From contig NZ_JAOTQN010000001.1 in assembly GCF_025641885.1 (NCBI RefSeq), positions 1,116,001 through 1,180,000 of the forward strand: a stretch of DNA of 64,000 nt, in the 5' to 3' direction. This document shows positions 51,853 to 60,137 of this stretch, one piece after another; position 1 is the stretch's first letter, and the number at the start of each line of letters is the position of its first letter. The notes under the pieces were generated by a model that saw only the letters and a program-made list of their open reading frames with translations, was not told the origin of the DNA and ran no database searches. The stretch is from Pyrobaculum sp. 3827-6 (GTDB lineage: Archaea > Thermoproteota > Thermoprotei > Thermoproteales > Thermoproteaceae). Both the position numbers and the translations under genes were made by a program.

Positions 51853-52933
51853 AAGCGGGCTGTTGCGGCTGTTGTATAAATGGCGGGTGCGGCGCGAGAA
51901 ACAGGACGTACATGCCAACGGCGGTGAAGACGACGAGGCCTATTGGGAGGGCCAGCTTTATCCACTCCTTGAAGCCGATCTTTAACACACTTGCCAGAAC
52001 TATGTTGGGCACGTTTCCCGGCACGGTGAAGCCCCCCGCCAACACGAGCGAAATCAGGAAGCTACGGAGCGTCTCCACCGCCATGTCGGGGCTGACCAGC
52101 GCGGCCACCAGCGTGGCGTTGTCCGCCACGGCGGACAGAGTGCCGAATACGTACAGCACCTCTTTGCCGAGCCCCGCCACGGCCTCGGCCATTGGCTTAA
52201 AGAACTCCCCCAGTAGGGTGAGGGCGAATATGAAGATGAAAACCCTCGCGGCTCTGAGGAGCACCTCTCTCAGCTCAGGCTCGTAGGGCTCAATCTCGAC
52301 TCCAAACGCCCCCACCCTCTTTAGGGTTAGATATGCGTACAGCGCGAAAAACGCCACCACCACAGCCACTACGTCTAGGAGGATCTCCACTAGGTAGAAG
52401 AAGCCCTGCCTCAGCTTAGCCACGGCGATGGTGGACAGCGGCTCGCCTAGCGGCAACAACGCGGCCCCCGCGCCGATTGCGAAGGCGCCGTAGACGGCCG
52501 CCCTGGCCTTGTATGCATGCGGAGCGTTGGCGAAGCCCAGCAACTCGGCCAGCACAGCCGACGCAACAATGGCAGAGATGACGCTACTAGACATCCCGAG
52601 GAGCAGTATGAGTAGCGCAATAACAGCCGGCTTAGCTAAGGCCTCTGCCCAGGCGGCGAGCCTGTTGCGGAAGGCGTAGAAGACAAGCCCCGCGGCGAGG
52701 ACGACTTGAGTAATGCCAATTGGCAAATACCCCAAGCCCGGCTGGTAGACGGACACCGGGTGGAGAAGCGCCTCTTTCAAAAGCTCCCAGCTCCACAAAC
52801 CAGCCAGAGACACGCCGGCGGCACCCACGGCGAGAAAAAACAGCTCAATATTATGCTCCACCTTCTTCGAAACAAGAGGCGGCACCACTAGCACAACGAG
52901 GAAGACTATCTGGAGGAGATGCTCCAACGCCAC
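51851..52933 (-). CDS. DUF1646 family membrane transporter
   Basis: 360 residues from the GTG at 52933. About eleven membrane helices. LLGMSSSVISAIVASAVLAE, LPLGEPLSTIAVAKL, VADNATLVAALVSPDM and GGFTVPGNVPNIVLAS match DUF1646, distant relatives of CitM/NhaD-type ion transporters. The substrate is unknown. A TATA box CTTTTTAAAG (52954-52963) sits 25 nt upstream and selects this start over in-frame codons to 53014. Confidence 0.75.
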   Translation of the reverse strand: MALEHLLQIVFLVVLVVPPLVSKKVEHNIELFFLAVGAAGVSLAGLWSWELLKEALLHPVSVYQPGLGYLPIGITQVVLAAGLVFYAFRNRLAAWAEALAKPAVIALLILLLGMSSSVISAIVASAVLAELLGFANAPHAYKARAAVYGAFAIGAGAALLPLGEPLSTIAVAKLRQGFFYLVEILLDVVAVVVAFFALYAYLTLKRVGAFGVEIEPYEPELREVLLRAARVFIFIFALTLLGEFFKPMAEAVAGLGKEVLYVFGTLSAVADNATLVAALVSPDMAVETLRSFLISLVLAGGFTVPGNVPNIVLASVLKIGFKEWIKLALPIGLVVFTAVGMYVLFLAPHPPFIQQPQQPA

Positions 52934-52953
52934 GGAGCGGCCGCCGGGCCCCC

Positions 52954-52963
52954 CTTTAAAAAG
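52954..52963 (-). promoter_or_regulatory. TATA box for the DUF1646 gene
   Basis: CTTTTTAAAG on the minus strand, centred 25 nt before the GTG at 52933. Confidence 0.5.
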
Positions 52964-53174
52964 TTTACTCCAACCGCCACCACAAGTTCGAGACATTCGA
53001 GACAGAGCGCACACACCAGGGGGCTACACAGGCTAGACGGGGAGCTTACTACACGGGGTCGCACGATGCAGAGGAACCTCCCGCTTATGTCGGCCATCAT
53101 GGACGCTGGCTAGGGGGATGCCGGCGGATGCGCCCCGACGGCCGTCTAAGGCTTGACACGCCATGTGTCGTTAC

Positions 53175-53627
53175 CTATACAGAACGCCCTTGTTCACGTC
53201 GGCACAAGTCCTCCTCTACGTATCTCGGCAACAGCTTTAGATACTTCGAGCCGGGGCCGTGCTCAGCGATGTGTCTAAGCGCCTCGTCGCACGTCTGTAC
53301 ATACAGCCCACAGCGGAATCGCACGCCAGTGACTAATCCCTCAACTACCTCGGCCTCCTTGCCCAGCCTAGTTCCGAGGGAGGCGCGGCCCCGCCCCCTC
53401 CAGACACGTAGCGAGGTTTTCGCAACCCTCTCCACCACGGTATCGAGCGACGGGCATACGAACTGGAGATACGGGGGGTGAAATGGAAGGAGGAGCGCCG
53501 TACCTAAATGGGCGGCGAGGGCAGACCAGCCAGCCAGGGCACAGCCCTCCAAGACATATATAGCCTCGGCCGACAGCTTCACAGCTCCGAAGAGCAGACA
53601 CCCCCCTTCTCTAAAGGCGAGTACCAT
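53175..53627 (-). CDS. Hypothetical partner of a nucleotidyltransferase
   Basis: 150 residues. The N-terminal LAFREGGCLLFGAVKLSAEA, then YVLEGCALAGWSALAAHLG, looks like alternating strands and a helix. There are six cysteines in all. Not recognised. It overlaps the preceding nucleotidyltransferase gene by 17 nt, so translation is coupled. The pairing resembles two other nucleotidyltransferase plus small-gene loci in the window. Confidence 0.55.
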   Translation of the reverse strand: MVLAFREGGCLLFGAVKLSAEAIYVLEGCALAGWSALAAHLGTALLLPFHPPYLQFVCPSLDTVVERVAKTSLRVWRGRGRASLGTRLGKEAEVVEGLVTGVRFRCGLYVQTCDEALRHIAEHGPGSKYLKLLPRYVEEDLCRREQGRSV

Positions 53628-54129
53628 GCACCCTCCGCCAAATCTTCCACAGCTCCCTATCCAGACCTGCCTGGAAAGCCCTCCTCCTGAGGTAAGTCAA
53701 GTCGAGGGGTAGCCTGAGGAGTTTCTTCAAGTCTTCTACGTCTTTACGCTCGCCGCTTGCAAGCTTCAAGATAACTAGATCCTCCGGAGATGGGATAAAG
53801 ACGCCCTCTGCCTCTCTACATCTAGATATAAACTCGCTGTCTAAGATAAGGGGCGCGTAGTTTATGTCTACGTGGACGCCCGCCGCGTCGACGTATAGCC
53901 CCCACTTCCTCCACTGCACAGCGAAGCCAGCACTCCTCAACGCCTCAGTGAGCCTATCCCTCACCTCTACAGTAAACGGCTGATCTATAGCCAAGTCCCA
54001 GTCAGCCGTGTGCCGCACCACGCCGTAGAACTCCAGAGCCCGGGCCCCAATTAGAAATACTCTAAACCCCAAAGAGCGGCATATCTCCACAACCCTCCTG
54101 ACGCTGGGCGGCAACTTCAGCTTTGTCAT
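53611..54129 (-). CDS. Nucleotidyltransferase-fold protein
   Basis: 172 residues. FLIGARALEFYGVVRHTADW, with D43 and D45 in TADWDLAID, is the GxR..D-x-D nucleotidyltransferase core (GAR at 28-30 in place of GS). DINYAPLILDSEFI and EDLVILKLASGERKDVEDL are the helical C-terminal pattern of AbiEii/DUF6036-like proteins. The ATG overlaps the DUF996-like gene stop by 4 nt. Confidence 0.7.
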   Translation of the reverse strand: MTKLKLPPSVRRVVEICRSLGFRVFLIGARALEFYGVVRHTADWDLAIDQPFTVEVRDRLTEALRSAGFAVQWRKWGLYVDAAGVHVDINYAPLILDSEFISRCREAEGVFIPSPEDLVILKLASGERKDVEDLKKLLRLPLDLTYLRRRAFQAGLDRELWKIWRRVHGTRL

Positions 54130-54635
54130 CTAGGCTGGAACTTCGCCACGAGCAACCCCGCGCCCACTAGCAGATAAGCCACGAAGACCAGGATGAGCCC
54201 CACGGCGATCACGGCGAGGAAGGAGCCCCACCAGTACAGGGTATTGGCCACTGAGAACAGCCTCTCGCCAGTTGAGCCCTCAAGCGCCTTGAGCACCGGG
54301 CGGAGGCGGTAGGCCGAAGCCACTTGCAGAACCCACCCGGCTACCCACGCCGCGGCGCCAACCGCCAGAGCGAAGCCAGCCGCGGGGAGAGACCAAAGGC
54401 GGTAGAAGCGCTCAAACGAGAAGCCCAGCGCCATGTGGGCAACGCCAAAGGCGACGGCGGCTAAGATCGCATATACAAGCCACTTGGATAGATCCGCCCC
54501 GCCCGCCCGCAGCTCGGAGAGCCCGACGTACAACAGCACAGCGCCTACGATCACCGCGGGCCACCCGGCGAAGAACCCCGCCGCCGCGACGAATGCCCCC
54601 AGTCCCCCCAGCAACTTAGCCAGATCGGGATCCAT
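54126..54635 (-). CDS. DUF996-like membrane protein
   Basis: 169 residues from the ATG at 54635, with five membrane helices in an Ala/Gly-rich chain (GGLGAFVAAAGFFAGWPAVI, LYVGLSELR, RPVLKALEGSTG). This resembles archaeal DUF996. A TATA-like run ATATTTTTTAATC (54654-54666) sits 25 nt upstream. First gene of a three-gene operon with the nucleotidyltransferase and its small partner. Confidence 0.6.
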   Translation of the reverse strand: MDPDLAKLLGGLGAFVAAAGFFAGWPAVIVGAVLLYVGLSELRAGGADLSKWLVYAILAAVAFGVAHMALGFSFERFYRLWSLPAAGFALAVGAAAWVAGWVLQVASAYRLRPVLKALEGSTGERLFSVANTLYWWGSFLAVIAVGLILVFVAYLLVGAGLLVAKFQPR

Positions 54636-54774
54636 AACCAGGGATGTCCACGAGATTAAAAAATATGCGCCGTGGACGGCACGGCGACACATGCTGGACC
54701 GCCTCCAACAGCGTTGGTAATACGTAGCGCTGGTTAAGTGGGTTAACTATATATTAATCCGGCCTCTGCAGTTT

Positions 54775-55188
54775 GTGGATGCCAGGGAGTTTACCAGATG
54801 GATAGCCATGGCGGAGAGGACCTTGTCCTCTGCCGTGGGCGACGCCGAACGGGGCGACTTCAACTGGGCTTGTTTTAAGGCGCATCAAGCCGCCGAGTTC
54901 GCACTCAAGGCTCTGCTGTATGGCGTAGGGATGCCCGCCAGGGGGCATTCCCTCACCCACCTAATCGCCGGGGTCAGCCGTCTGGTGCCGGTGGGTGAAG
55001 ACGTCGTGGAGCTGTGCAGACTCCTTGATAAGTTCTACATACCAACGAGGTACGTGGATGCCTGGAGCGAGGGGTCGCCATTTGAGTACTTCTCCCGCAG
55101 AGACGCAGACGCGGCTATTAAAGCCGCCGAGGAGGTCATCAAATTCGTGAAGGGAGTATGGAGATCTTTAAGTGGAGAGAGGAGTTGA
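54775..55188 (+). CDS. HEPN-domain protein
   Basis: 137 residues from a GTG. WIAMAERTLSSAVGDAERGD, ACFKAHQAAEFALKALLYG and GHSLTHLI are the HEPN family's helix pairs with the AHQAAE helix. RYVDAWSEGSPFEYFSRRDA is the usual end before the last helix. HEPN proteins pair with MNT nucleotidyltransferases; some are RNases. The 3' end overlaps the MNT gene by 31 nt. Confidence 0.85.
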   Translation: MDAREFTRWIAMAERTLSSAVGDAERGDFNWACFKAHQAAEFALKALLYGVGMPARGHSLTHLIAGVSRLVPVGEDVVELCRLLDKFYIPTRYVDAWSEGSPFEYFSRRDADAAIKAAEEVIKFVKGVWRSLSGERS

Positions 55189-55532
55189 GGAGGCGGGCAT
55201 GGGAGGCGGCTGAGCGGGTGGCCGCGTCGGTTGAGGGCACAGTACTCCTCGTGGGCTCGTACGCCAGAGGAGACTACGGAGAGGACAGCGACATAGATGT
55301 CCTAGTAGTTGGACACTTCTCCGAGCCTCCCCACCGGAGGCTAGCCGGGCTAAAGACGCCGCCCGGTGTAGAGGTAATAGCGCTAAACCTAGAGGAGGCG
55401 CTTAAAGTCGTCGAGAAGTGCTACCCCCTAGCCCTCGACATTGCACTGGGAATAGTTATTAAAGACGACCTCGGAGTAGCCCAGCAACTCATATCCACAG
55501 CAAAGCACTGCGCCGTCCAGAGGCGCCTCTAG
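55158..55532 (+). CDS. MNT nucleotidyltransferase paired with HEPN
   Basis: 124 residues. GSYARGDYGEDSDIDVLVV has G33-S34 and the metal-binding D45 and D47. It overlaps the HEPN gene start-to-end, a typical two-gene HEPN/MNT toxin-antitoxin unit in which MNT adenylylates or otherwise neutralises the HEPN toxin. Confidence 0.85.
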   Translation: MEIFKWREELRRRAWEAAERVAASVEGTVLLVGSYARGDYGEDSDIDVLVVGHFSEPPHRRLAGLKTPPGVEVIALNLEEALKVVEKCYPLALDIALGIVIKDDLGVAQQLISTAKHCAVQRRL

Positions 55533-55733
55533 ATGCTGAACGGAGCGAATTTCAACCTCTACGTGATCGGTATGTTTAAACCACATGAGTTCTTAGCGGA
55601 TCTCCTCTTTACTGCGGCGCGCTGTCTTGCGCTGAGTGCATCACCCGTGGCATACGCCATATGACACAGTGATCGTGTCGCCAAAAATCTGTGTGAATGG
55701 CAAACGCCTTCCTAAAGCGAGGCCTAAGCGTAA

Positions 55734-56458
55734 TCAGTCAAGGTAGCTCGCGGCGTAGTCTAGATACTCTAGATACGACTCGATCTCCCACCGCCTCCGG
55801 AGAGCTTCGTCTGCCGAGTAGATAACCGCGCCGTCTCTAAGCACTGTGTAGATCAAGTCAAGCCCCGCCGCGTCCAGCGCAACCACGTCCACCTCAACCC
55901 CCAGAACCCTCGACAGCTCCGCCGCGAGCTCCGCCTCGTCGACGACCGTGACCTCTCTGCCGAAGTAGACGGCGACGTCCCAGTCGCTGTCCTCCCGCCC
56001 CAGCCCCCTAGCCCGGGAGCCGAAGAGGTAGGCGAACTTAACCCCAAACCTCCTAAACACCTCGGCCGCGGATCCCCACTCCACCACGGGATCGATCCCC
56101 CGATCCTTTATAAACGACCTGAGGGCGGTGAGGAATCGCGGGAGCTCCTCCAGCGCCCTCCTCCTCATTTCCCACAGCTCACGGGCCTCTATCTCCCTAT
56201 AGGCATGAGCCAATGCGTTCCGCATCTTAACAAAGGGGGCGAAGCCGGGCGGCAACACGCCCCCTCCTCAGCCTCTAAGACAAGGCGGGTGTACGACGGC
56301 GGCTTCCTCCAGCCCAGCTCAGAGAAGAGAACCGCCAGCGCGTCGAGCACGTACTGTACGGCGGCGTAGAGATTCCGCCGCAACACATCCTCGTCGTCGG
56401 CAGACTCAACACGCCTTATCCTCAACTCGGCGTCCTCCAAAATCCTCAAAATCTTCAC
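55734..56458 (-). pseudogene. HepT-MNT fusion with one frameshift
   Basis: From the GTG at 56458 the text VKILRILEDAELRIRRVES, LRRNLYAAVQYVLDALAVLF matches HepT. At a run of five C on the plus strand (56260-56264) the frame breaks; one extra base restores VLPPGFAPFVKMRNALAHAY, with the HepT RNase motif RNxxxH. The same chain continues into an MNT domain (GSRARGLGREDSDWDVAVYF). Fusion of toxin and antitoxin in one chain is unusual. A TATA box (56476-56487) lies 23 nt upstream. Confidence 0.7.
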
Positions 56459-56493
56459 ACCCCAAAACCCCGCCAAGTTTTAAAAATCGACCT

Positions 56494-56757
56494 CTAGGCG
56501 CCCGGCGGCTCCCTCCTAGGCCTGCGGCGCCTCATCTCCAGTATCTGAAGATACGTCTCGCGGAAGATGGGATCCTCAAGCCTCCTCCAGACATATCTAT
56601 AGAAGCTGTTTATGAAGTCTACGTAGGAGCGCCAGTAATCAGGGTCGTTTCTCGCGGCGAGCTCAGCGAAGTACGCCACAACCTTCAAGTTGTGCTTTAG
56701 GTTCCGCCTCCGCTCTCTCTCAAGCTCCTCAGCGACACCCCCATACGCCTCGCCCAC
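56494..56757 (-). CDS. Small helical protein, partner of nucleotidyltransferase
   Basis: 87 residues. Mostly helical and charged (GVAEELERERRRNLKHNLK, YVDFINSFYRYVWRRLED). No family recognised. Overlaps the preceding nucleotidyltransferase gene by 61 nt, in a different frame, the largest such overlap in the window, so the two are surely co-expressed. It may be the toxin or antitoxin of the pair. Confidence 0.55.
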   Translation of the reverse strand: MGEAYGGVAEELERERRRNLKHNLKVVAYFAELAARNDPDYWRSYVDFINSFYRYVWRRLEDPIFRETYLQILEMRRRRPRREPPGA

Positions 56758-57263
56758 GCCTCAAGCGACTCCTCACTTAATAAACCCTTCGCCTTCCCAA
56801 ATCTGTAGATGTAAACCGCGTCCTCGATATCTTTGTCAGATCCCAGCCAGAGCTTGTAGGCAATTTGAAGCTCCAGAGGCGATATGTAAAACACAGCCCC
56901 GCCAACCCGCGCCTCCACTCTATTCTCCAGGGCGTACCGCTGGTAGAAGCTACGCGGCGGCTTAACTTCGAAATTCGGCAAAAGCCGCGGAGGCTTATAA
57001 AACCTCACCGAAGCCTCTCTAAACTCTGCGTCTATATACGCCGGGATCGAAAGCGGCTTAAAACCGCACCTCTCCACACGCGCCGCAACCTCCGATCCGG
57101 ATCGCGCCTCCACTATTACATCAACATCGTCAGTCGACCGGGCACGCCCTAAGAGAATAGCCACGTACCCCGACACTATGACGTACCTGACCCCCAGACA
57201 GTTTACAAACTCCGCCACGAGACTGTCAAGCTCGTCGAGCTCTCTATCCAGCTCAATCATCAC
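56697..57263 (-). CDS. Nucleotidyltransferase-fold protein (DUF6036-like)
   Basis: 188 residues. VIVSGYVAILLGRARSTDDV gives the nucleotidyltransferase core (SGY at 31-33; D46, D48). FYISPLELQIAYKLWLGSDK and KDIEDAVYIYRFG are the helical C-terminal region with the conserved Lys and Asp of such proteins. Overlaps a small gene at its 3' end. Confidence 0.72.
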   Translation of the reverse strand: MMIELDRELDELDSLVAEFVNCLGVRYVIVSGYVAILLGRARSTDDVDVIVEARSGSEVAARVERCGFKPLSIPAYIDAEFREASVRFYKPPRLLPNFEVKPPRSFYQRYALENRVEARVGGAVFYISPLELQIAYKLWLGSDKDIEDAVYIYRFGKAKGLLSEESLEAWARRMGVSLRSLRESGGGT

Positions 57264-57281
57264 AGGCGTGTGTAGGGGGAG

Positions 57282-57290
57282 AAATTTATC
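57282..57290 (+). promoter_or_regulatory. TATA box for the 57313 gene
   Basis: AAATTTATC about 27 nt before the GTG at 57313, indicating that this GTG is a true gene start and not a truncated frame. Confidence 0.45.
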
Positions 57291-57312
57291 TGTAGTATGA
57301 ATCTGCCCCCGT

Positions 57313-58146
57313 GTGTACGCTCTACGGGAGGGATACCACGGCCTTTTCCTCCGCCCAATCGCGGAGCAACTGGGTTGCAGACTTGTGCAGATGGACTACC
57401 TGTCTCTCTACAAGCGGTACAGAGAGGGCGCCCCCGGCATCTACTATATTGAAGACGTGTGGTACATCCACGGGAGAGCCCCAAGGCCCCGGCACCAGAC
57501 GCCTCCTGCGCTGGCGGGGCTGGTGGGCAGGCTGTGGCCTGTGCTGGGGAACGTCCAGGTGTTCTACACAGACGGCACGGCGAACTACGTCTCAGAGGCG
57601 CCGTGTGGACGAGCTGGCTTGCTGGCCAAGAGAGGAGAGCCCCTCGTCACAGACCTATTGCTCCCCCTCTACCTCGAGCTGGGCGGCGCCGCTAAGGCCC
57701 TCCAGTATGCAAAACGATTGTACAAATGCGGCCTCCCGGAGTCGCTTGCCCAGCTGGCCGAGGGCATACGCTCCGGCGTGTACAGGGCGGCCTACTTCTG
57801 GCTGGGGTGGGCCCCCGACGTCAAGGCCAGGCCGAACCCGGTGCTGGGGAGGGCCGTCGCCGGCTTCTGGGGGCTAACAGCCGTCGGCGTGGTGGCGGAC
57901 TTCCCCGACTCCTATGCCTACCCCCCGCCCTATCTAGACGTGGACTGGGGGCCCTACCGCCACAACAGACACCTCGTCGAGTCCGCATACCCCCTCCGCG
58001 GCCCCCAGTGGATGAGTTACGTTGAGGCGGCGCACCCAGTGGTCGAGGCGTATCTAACCGGCGCCATATCGCTGGAGAAGGCGGCGGAGCGCCTAGAGGC
58101 GGGCTTGGCCGGCGCGCTGAATTATGAGGGGCAGGGCATACATTAA
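57313..58146 (+). CDS. Unrecognised protein coupled to a chorismate-utilising enzyme
   Basis: 277 residues from a GTG with its own promoter. No signal peptide or membrane helix. The composition is rich in Tyr, Gly and Pro. Parts such as REGYHGLFLRPIAEQLGC, NVQVFYTDGTANYV, and PLRGPQWMSYVEAAHPVVEA look weakly like solute-binding-protein fold elements, but I cannot place it in a family. It overlaps the TrpE-like gene by 23 nt, so it probably works with that enzyme. Confidence 0.6.
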   Translation: MYALREGYHGLFLRPIAEQLGCRLVQMDYLSLYKRYREGAPGIYYIEDVWYIHGRAPRPRHQTPPALAGLVGRLWPVLGNVQVFYTDGTANYVSEAPCGRAGLLAKRGEPLVTDLLLPLYLELGGAAKALQYAKRLYKCGLPESLAQLAEGIRSGVYRAAYFWLGWAPDVKARPNPVLGRAVAGFWGLTAVGVVADFPDSYAYPPPYLDVDWGPYRHNRHLVESAYPLRGPQWMSYVEAAHPVVEAYLTGAISLEKAAERLEAGLAGALNYEGQGIH

Positions 58147-59173
58147 GACGCCGCTCCTCGAGCTGTACATCGAGGGAGAAGTCGAGACAGACATCAGCCG
58201 GGTGGAGAAGGTCAGATCACCGGCGGTTGGGCTGTTCGCCTTCCACGCCGTGTCCCACTTCGACGGCGTCGAGGCTAGGCGGCGCGAGGGGTGGCCAGCC
58301 GCCGTCTTCATAGTGGGGCGCCCCACGACGCCTACACTACACAGCGGCGACGTGGCGCTGAAGGAGGAGGACGGAGTGGACTGTGAGGAGTACCGACGCG
58401 CCTTCGCCGAGGCGAAAGCCGCCCTGGAGAGGGGGGAGCTCTTCCAGCTAGTCTTGGCGAGGCACCGGAGGTTCGCCGGCGCCGCGTCCCCCGACGCCGT
58501 GCTGAAGCGGCTCGCCCGCCACATGGAGGGGAAGTACTACTTCTTCATTCAGTTCGGCGACTTCTGGGTCGCCGGGGTTTCCCCCGAGACCCTTCTGACG
58601 TCGATGGGAGGCTGGGCGGTGAGCGGGCCAATCGGCGGGACCAGGCCCAGGGGGCGCGACGCCGCGGAGGACGCGGAGCTGGAGAAGGAGCTGGTGGAGA
58701 GCGTCAAGGAGAGGGCCGAGCACCTGATGCTCGTGGACTCGGTTAGAAACGACATGGGTAGGGTATGCCGGTGGGGGACAGTGGCGGCGGACAGAGTCGC
58801 CGTCGTGGAGAAGTACAACTACGTCCAGCACCTGGTGTCGTACGTAGAGTGCCGCTTGGACAAGTCCGCCACCCCCCTCAAGGCGGTCCAGGCGCTGAAC
58901 CCGACGACCACAGTCACCGGAGTCCCCAAGCCGAGGGCCATCGAGTACATAAACAAGCTGGAGAGGGAACCCAGAGGCCCCTTCACCGGGTCTATAGGCG
59001 CCGTATGGCCGGGAGGCGCCGACTTCGCCGTAGTCATCAGATCTCTCTACGGCGAGGGAGAGGCGGTGTATGCATGGGCCGGGGCAGGCATAGTCGCAGA
59101 CTCGCGGCCAGACGCCGAGTGCCGGGAGACCGAGGTAAAAATGGCCCCCATACTACGTGCAGTACAAACTTAA
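58124..59173 (+). CDS. Chorismate-binding enzyme, TrpE-like (anthranilate/isochorismate synthase family)
   Basis: 349 residues. The C-terminal catalytic core is complete: ERGELFQLVLARHRRF, VSPETLL, GPIGGTRPRG, EHLMLVDSVRNDMGRV, YNYVQHLVSYVE, TTTVTGVPKPRAIE, FTGSIGAVWPGGADFA and AGAGIVADSRPDAE. The N-terminal domain is only about 70 residues, much shorter than in TrpE or PabB (150-200), and the usual SGAPK is TGVPK. No TrpG glutaminase gene is adjacent. Anthranilate, aminodeoxychorismate, isochorismate or salicylate synthase are all possible. Confidence 0.72.
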   Translation: MRGRAYIKTPLLELYIEGEVETDISRVEKVRSPAVGLFAFHAVSHFDGVEARRREGWPAAVFIVGRPTTPTLHSGDVALKEEDGVDCEEYRRAFAEAKAALERGELFQLVLARHRRFAGAASPDAVLKRLARHMEGKYYFFIQFGDFWVAGVSPETLLTSMGGWAVSGPIGGTRPRGRDAAEDAELEKELVESVKERAEHLMLVDSVRNDMGRVCRWGTVAADRVAVVEKYNYVQHLVSYVECRLDKSATPLKAVQALNPTTTVTGVPKPRAIEYINKLEREPRGPFTGSIGAVWPGGADFAVVIRSLYGEGEAVYAWAGAGIVADSRPDAECRETEVKMAPILRAVQT

Positions 59174-59194
59174 ATTTCCACATTCAGCGGTTTG

Positions 59195-59461
59195 GTGTGG
59201 TTTTCAAATACACTTGGGGTTACGTATAGCAACGGTCCGGCCGCTGCGCCGCCAGCCGTCAAGGCTTACTACGACATGAGAGCTGAGGTGGTAGCCGTGA
59301 GAATTAGAGAAGGGGAGCCGAAATACGTCGCGGTGGGCCGCGGGAATTTCGTCATATACGGCGACGACCGCGGCGTCTGGGCCGTGGAGCTGGAGGTCAA
59401 GGAGTGGGAGGGCGTTGATGCAGTTGATAAGTTGAAAAAAGCTGGGGTAGAGCTGTGGTAA
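59195..59461 (+). CDS. Hypothetical protein, first of a three-gene set
   Basis: 88 residues from the GTG at 59195, chosen because ACTTAAATTT (59168-59177) is about 23 nt upstream. Mostly beta (AEVVAVRIREG, PKYVAVGRGNFVIYG) with a C-terminal helix. Not recognised. It overlaps the next gene by 7 nt. Confidence 0.55.
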   Translation: MWFSNTLGVTYSNGPAAAPPAVKAYYDMRAEVVAVRIREGEPKYVAVGRGNFVIYGDDRGVWAVELEVKEWEGVDAVDKLKKAGVELW

Positions 59462-59838
59462 CCCAGCTAACAGCTAACCTCCTCAAGAGCGAACCTGGGG
59501 AAATAGTTGTTGAAGACAGCATCATAGTCACATACAGAATCGTAGATGTAAAAGTTGTCAAAGTAGTCGAGGGATACCACGTCGCAGTTGGCATAAGCAT
59601 ATCGGCGCGCTACATCAAGCCGCCCACCGCACCAGCTGGGATATGTGCAACGGGCACCCCATACAGACCGGCCTCTTTTCGCACAGTTAAACCAGCGGAG
59701 GCGGTCATAAACGCCGGCGGCAGAGAGATCGAAATCTACACAGAGCCCCTCGCAGTCCTCATAGCTGAGGGATACGTGACTCCAGAAGGCGAGCCATGTG
59801 TAGCAATCCAGACAGTGACAGGTTGGACTGTGAAGTAG
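59455..59838 (+). CDS. Hypothetical beta-rich protein
   Basis: 127 residues from a GTG. Beta-rich (IVVEDSIIVTYRIVDV, YHVAVGISISARYI, EIEIYTEPLAVLI). Two cysteines. Family not recognised. Overlaps the first gene by 7 nt and the third by 16 nt, so the three genes form one operon. Confidence 0.5.
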   Translation: MVTQLTANLLKSEPGEIVVEDSIIVTYRIVDVKVVKVVEGYHVAVGISISARYIKPPTAPAGICATGTPYRPASFRTVKPAEAVINAGGREIEIYTEPLAVLIAEGYVTPEGEPCVAIQTVTGWTVK

Positions 59839-60119
59839 ACCTCACACCACATGCAAAGCACAACAGATACGAAATAGCGAGGTATATAGGCATAGAGGCG
59901 GTTGAAGTCATTATGAAAAACATCCACAGAGTTCATGCCGCGGGAACTCCAGAGGAGGTGCCCGCCAAGTGGCGCGCCGCTGAGATAGAAAGAAGAAAGA
60001 CAGTTGTAAAATACCGCTGTAAAACACTACGCGTAGTAACAGCCAAGACGCCGAGGTGCCTCCTAGTAATAACAATACACCCCTACCCCGGCGGGTTGCC
60101 GGACATTCAGCCGGAGTGA
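59823..60119 (+). CDS. DUF4258/BrnT-like small protein
   Basis: 98 residues from a TTG at 59823, as other in-frame starts lie deep in the previous gene. DLTPHAKHNRYEIARY followed by VEVIMKNIHRV, then KTVVKYRCKTLRVVTAK and CLLVITIHPY, follows the DUF4258 order (TxHAxxR, strand pairs, final (V/I)TVxP). DUF4258 and BrnT proteins are RelE-like and often toxins. The two genes before it are the candidates for its antidote. Confidence 0.5.
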   Translation: MDCEVDLTPHAKHNRYEIARYIGIEAVEVIMKNIHRVHAAGTPEEVPAKWRAAEIERRKTVVKYRCKTLRVVTAKTPRCLLVITIHPYPGGLPDIQPE

Positions 60120-60137
60120 ACGCCGGCGGTGAGCAAC

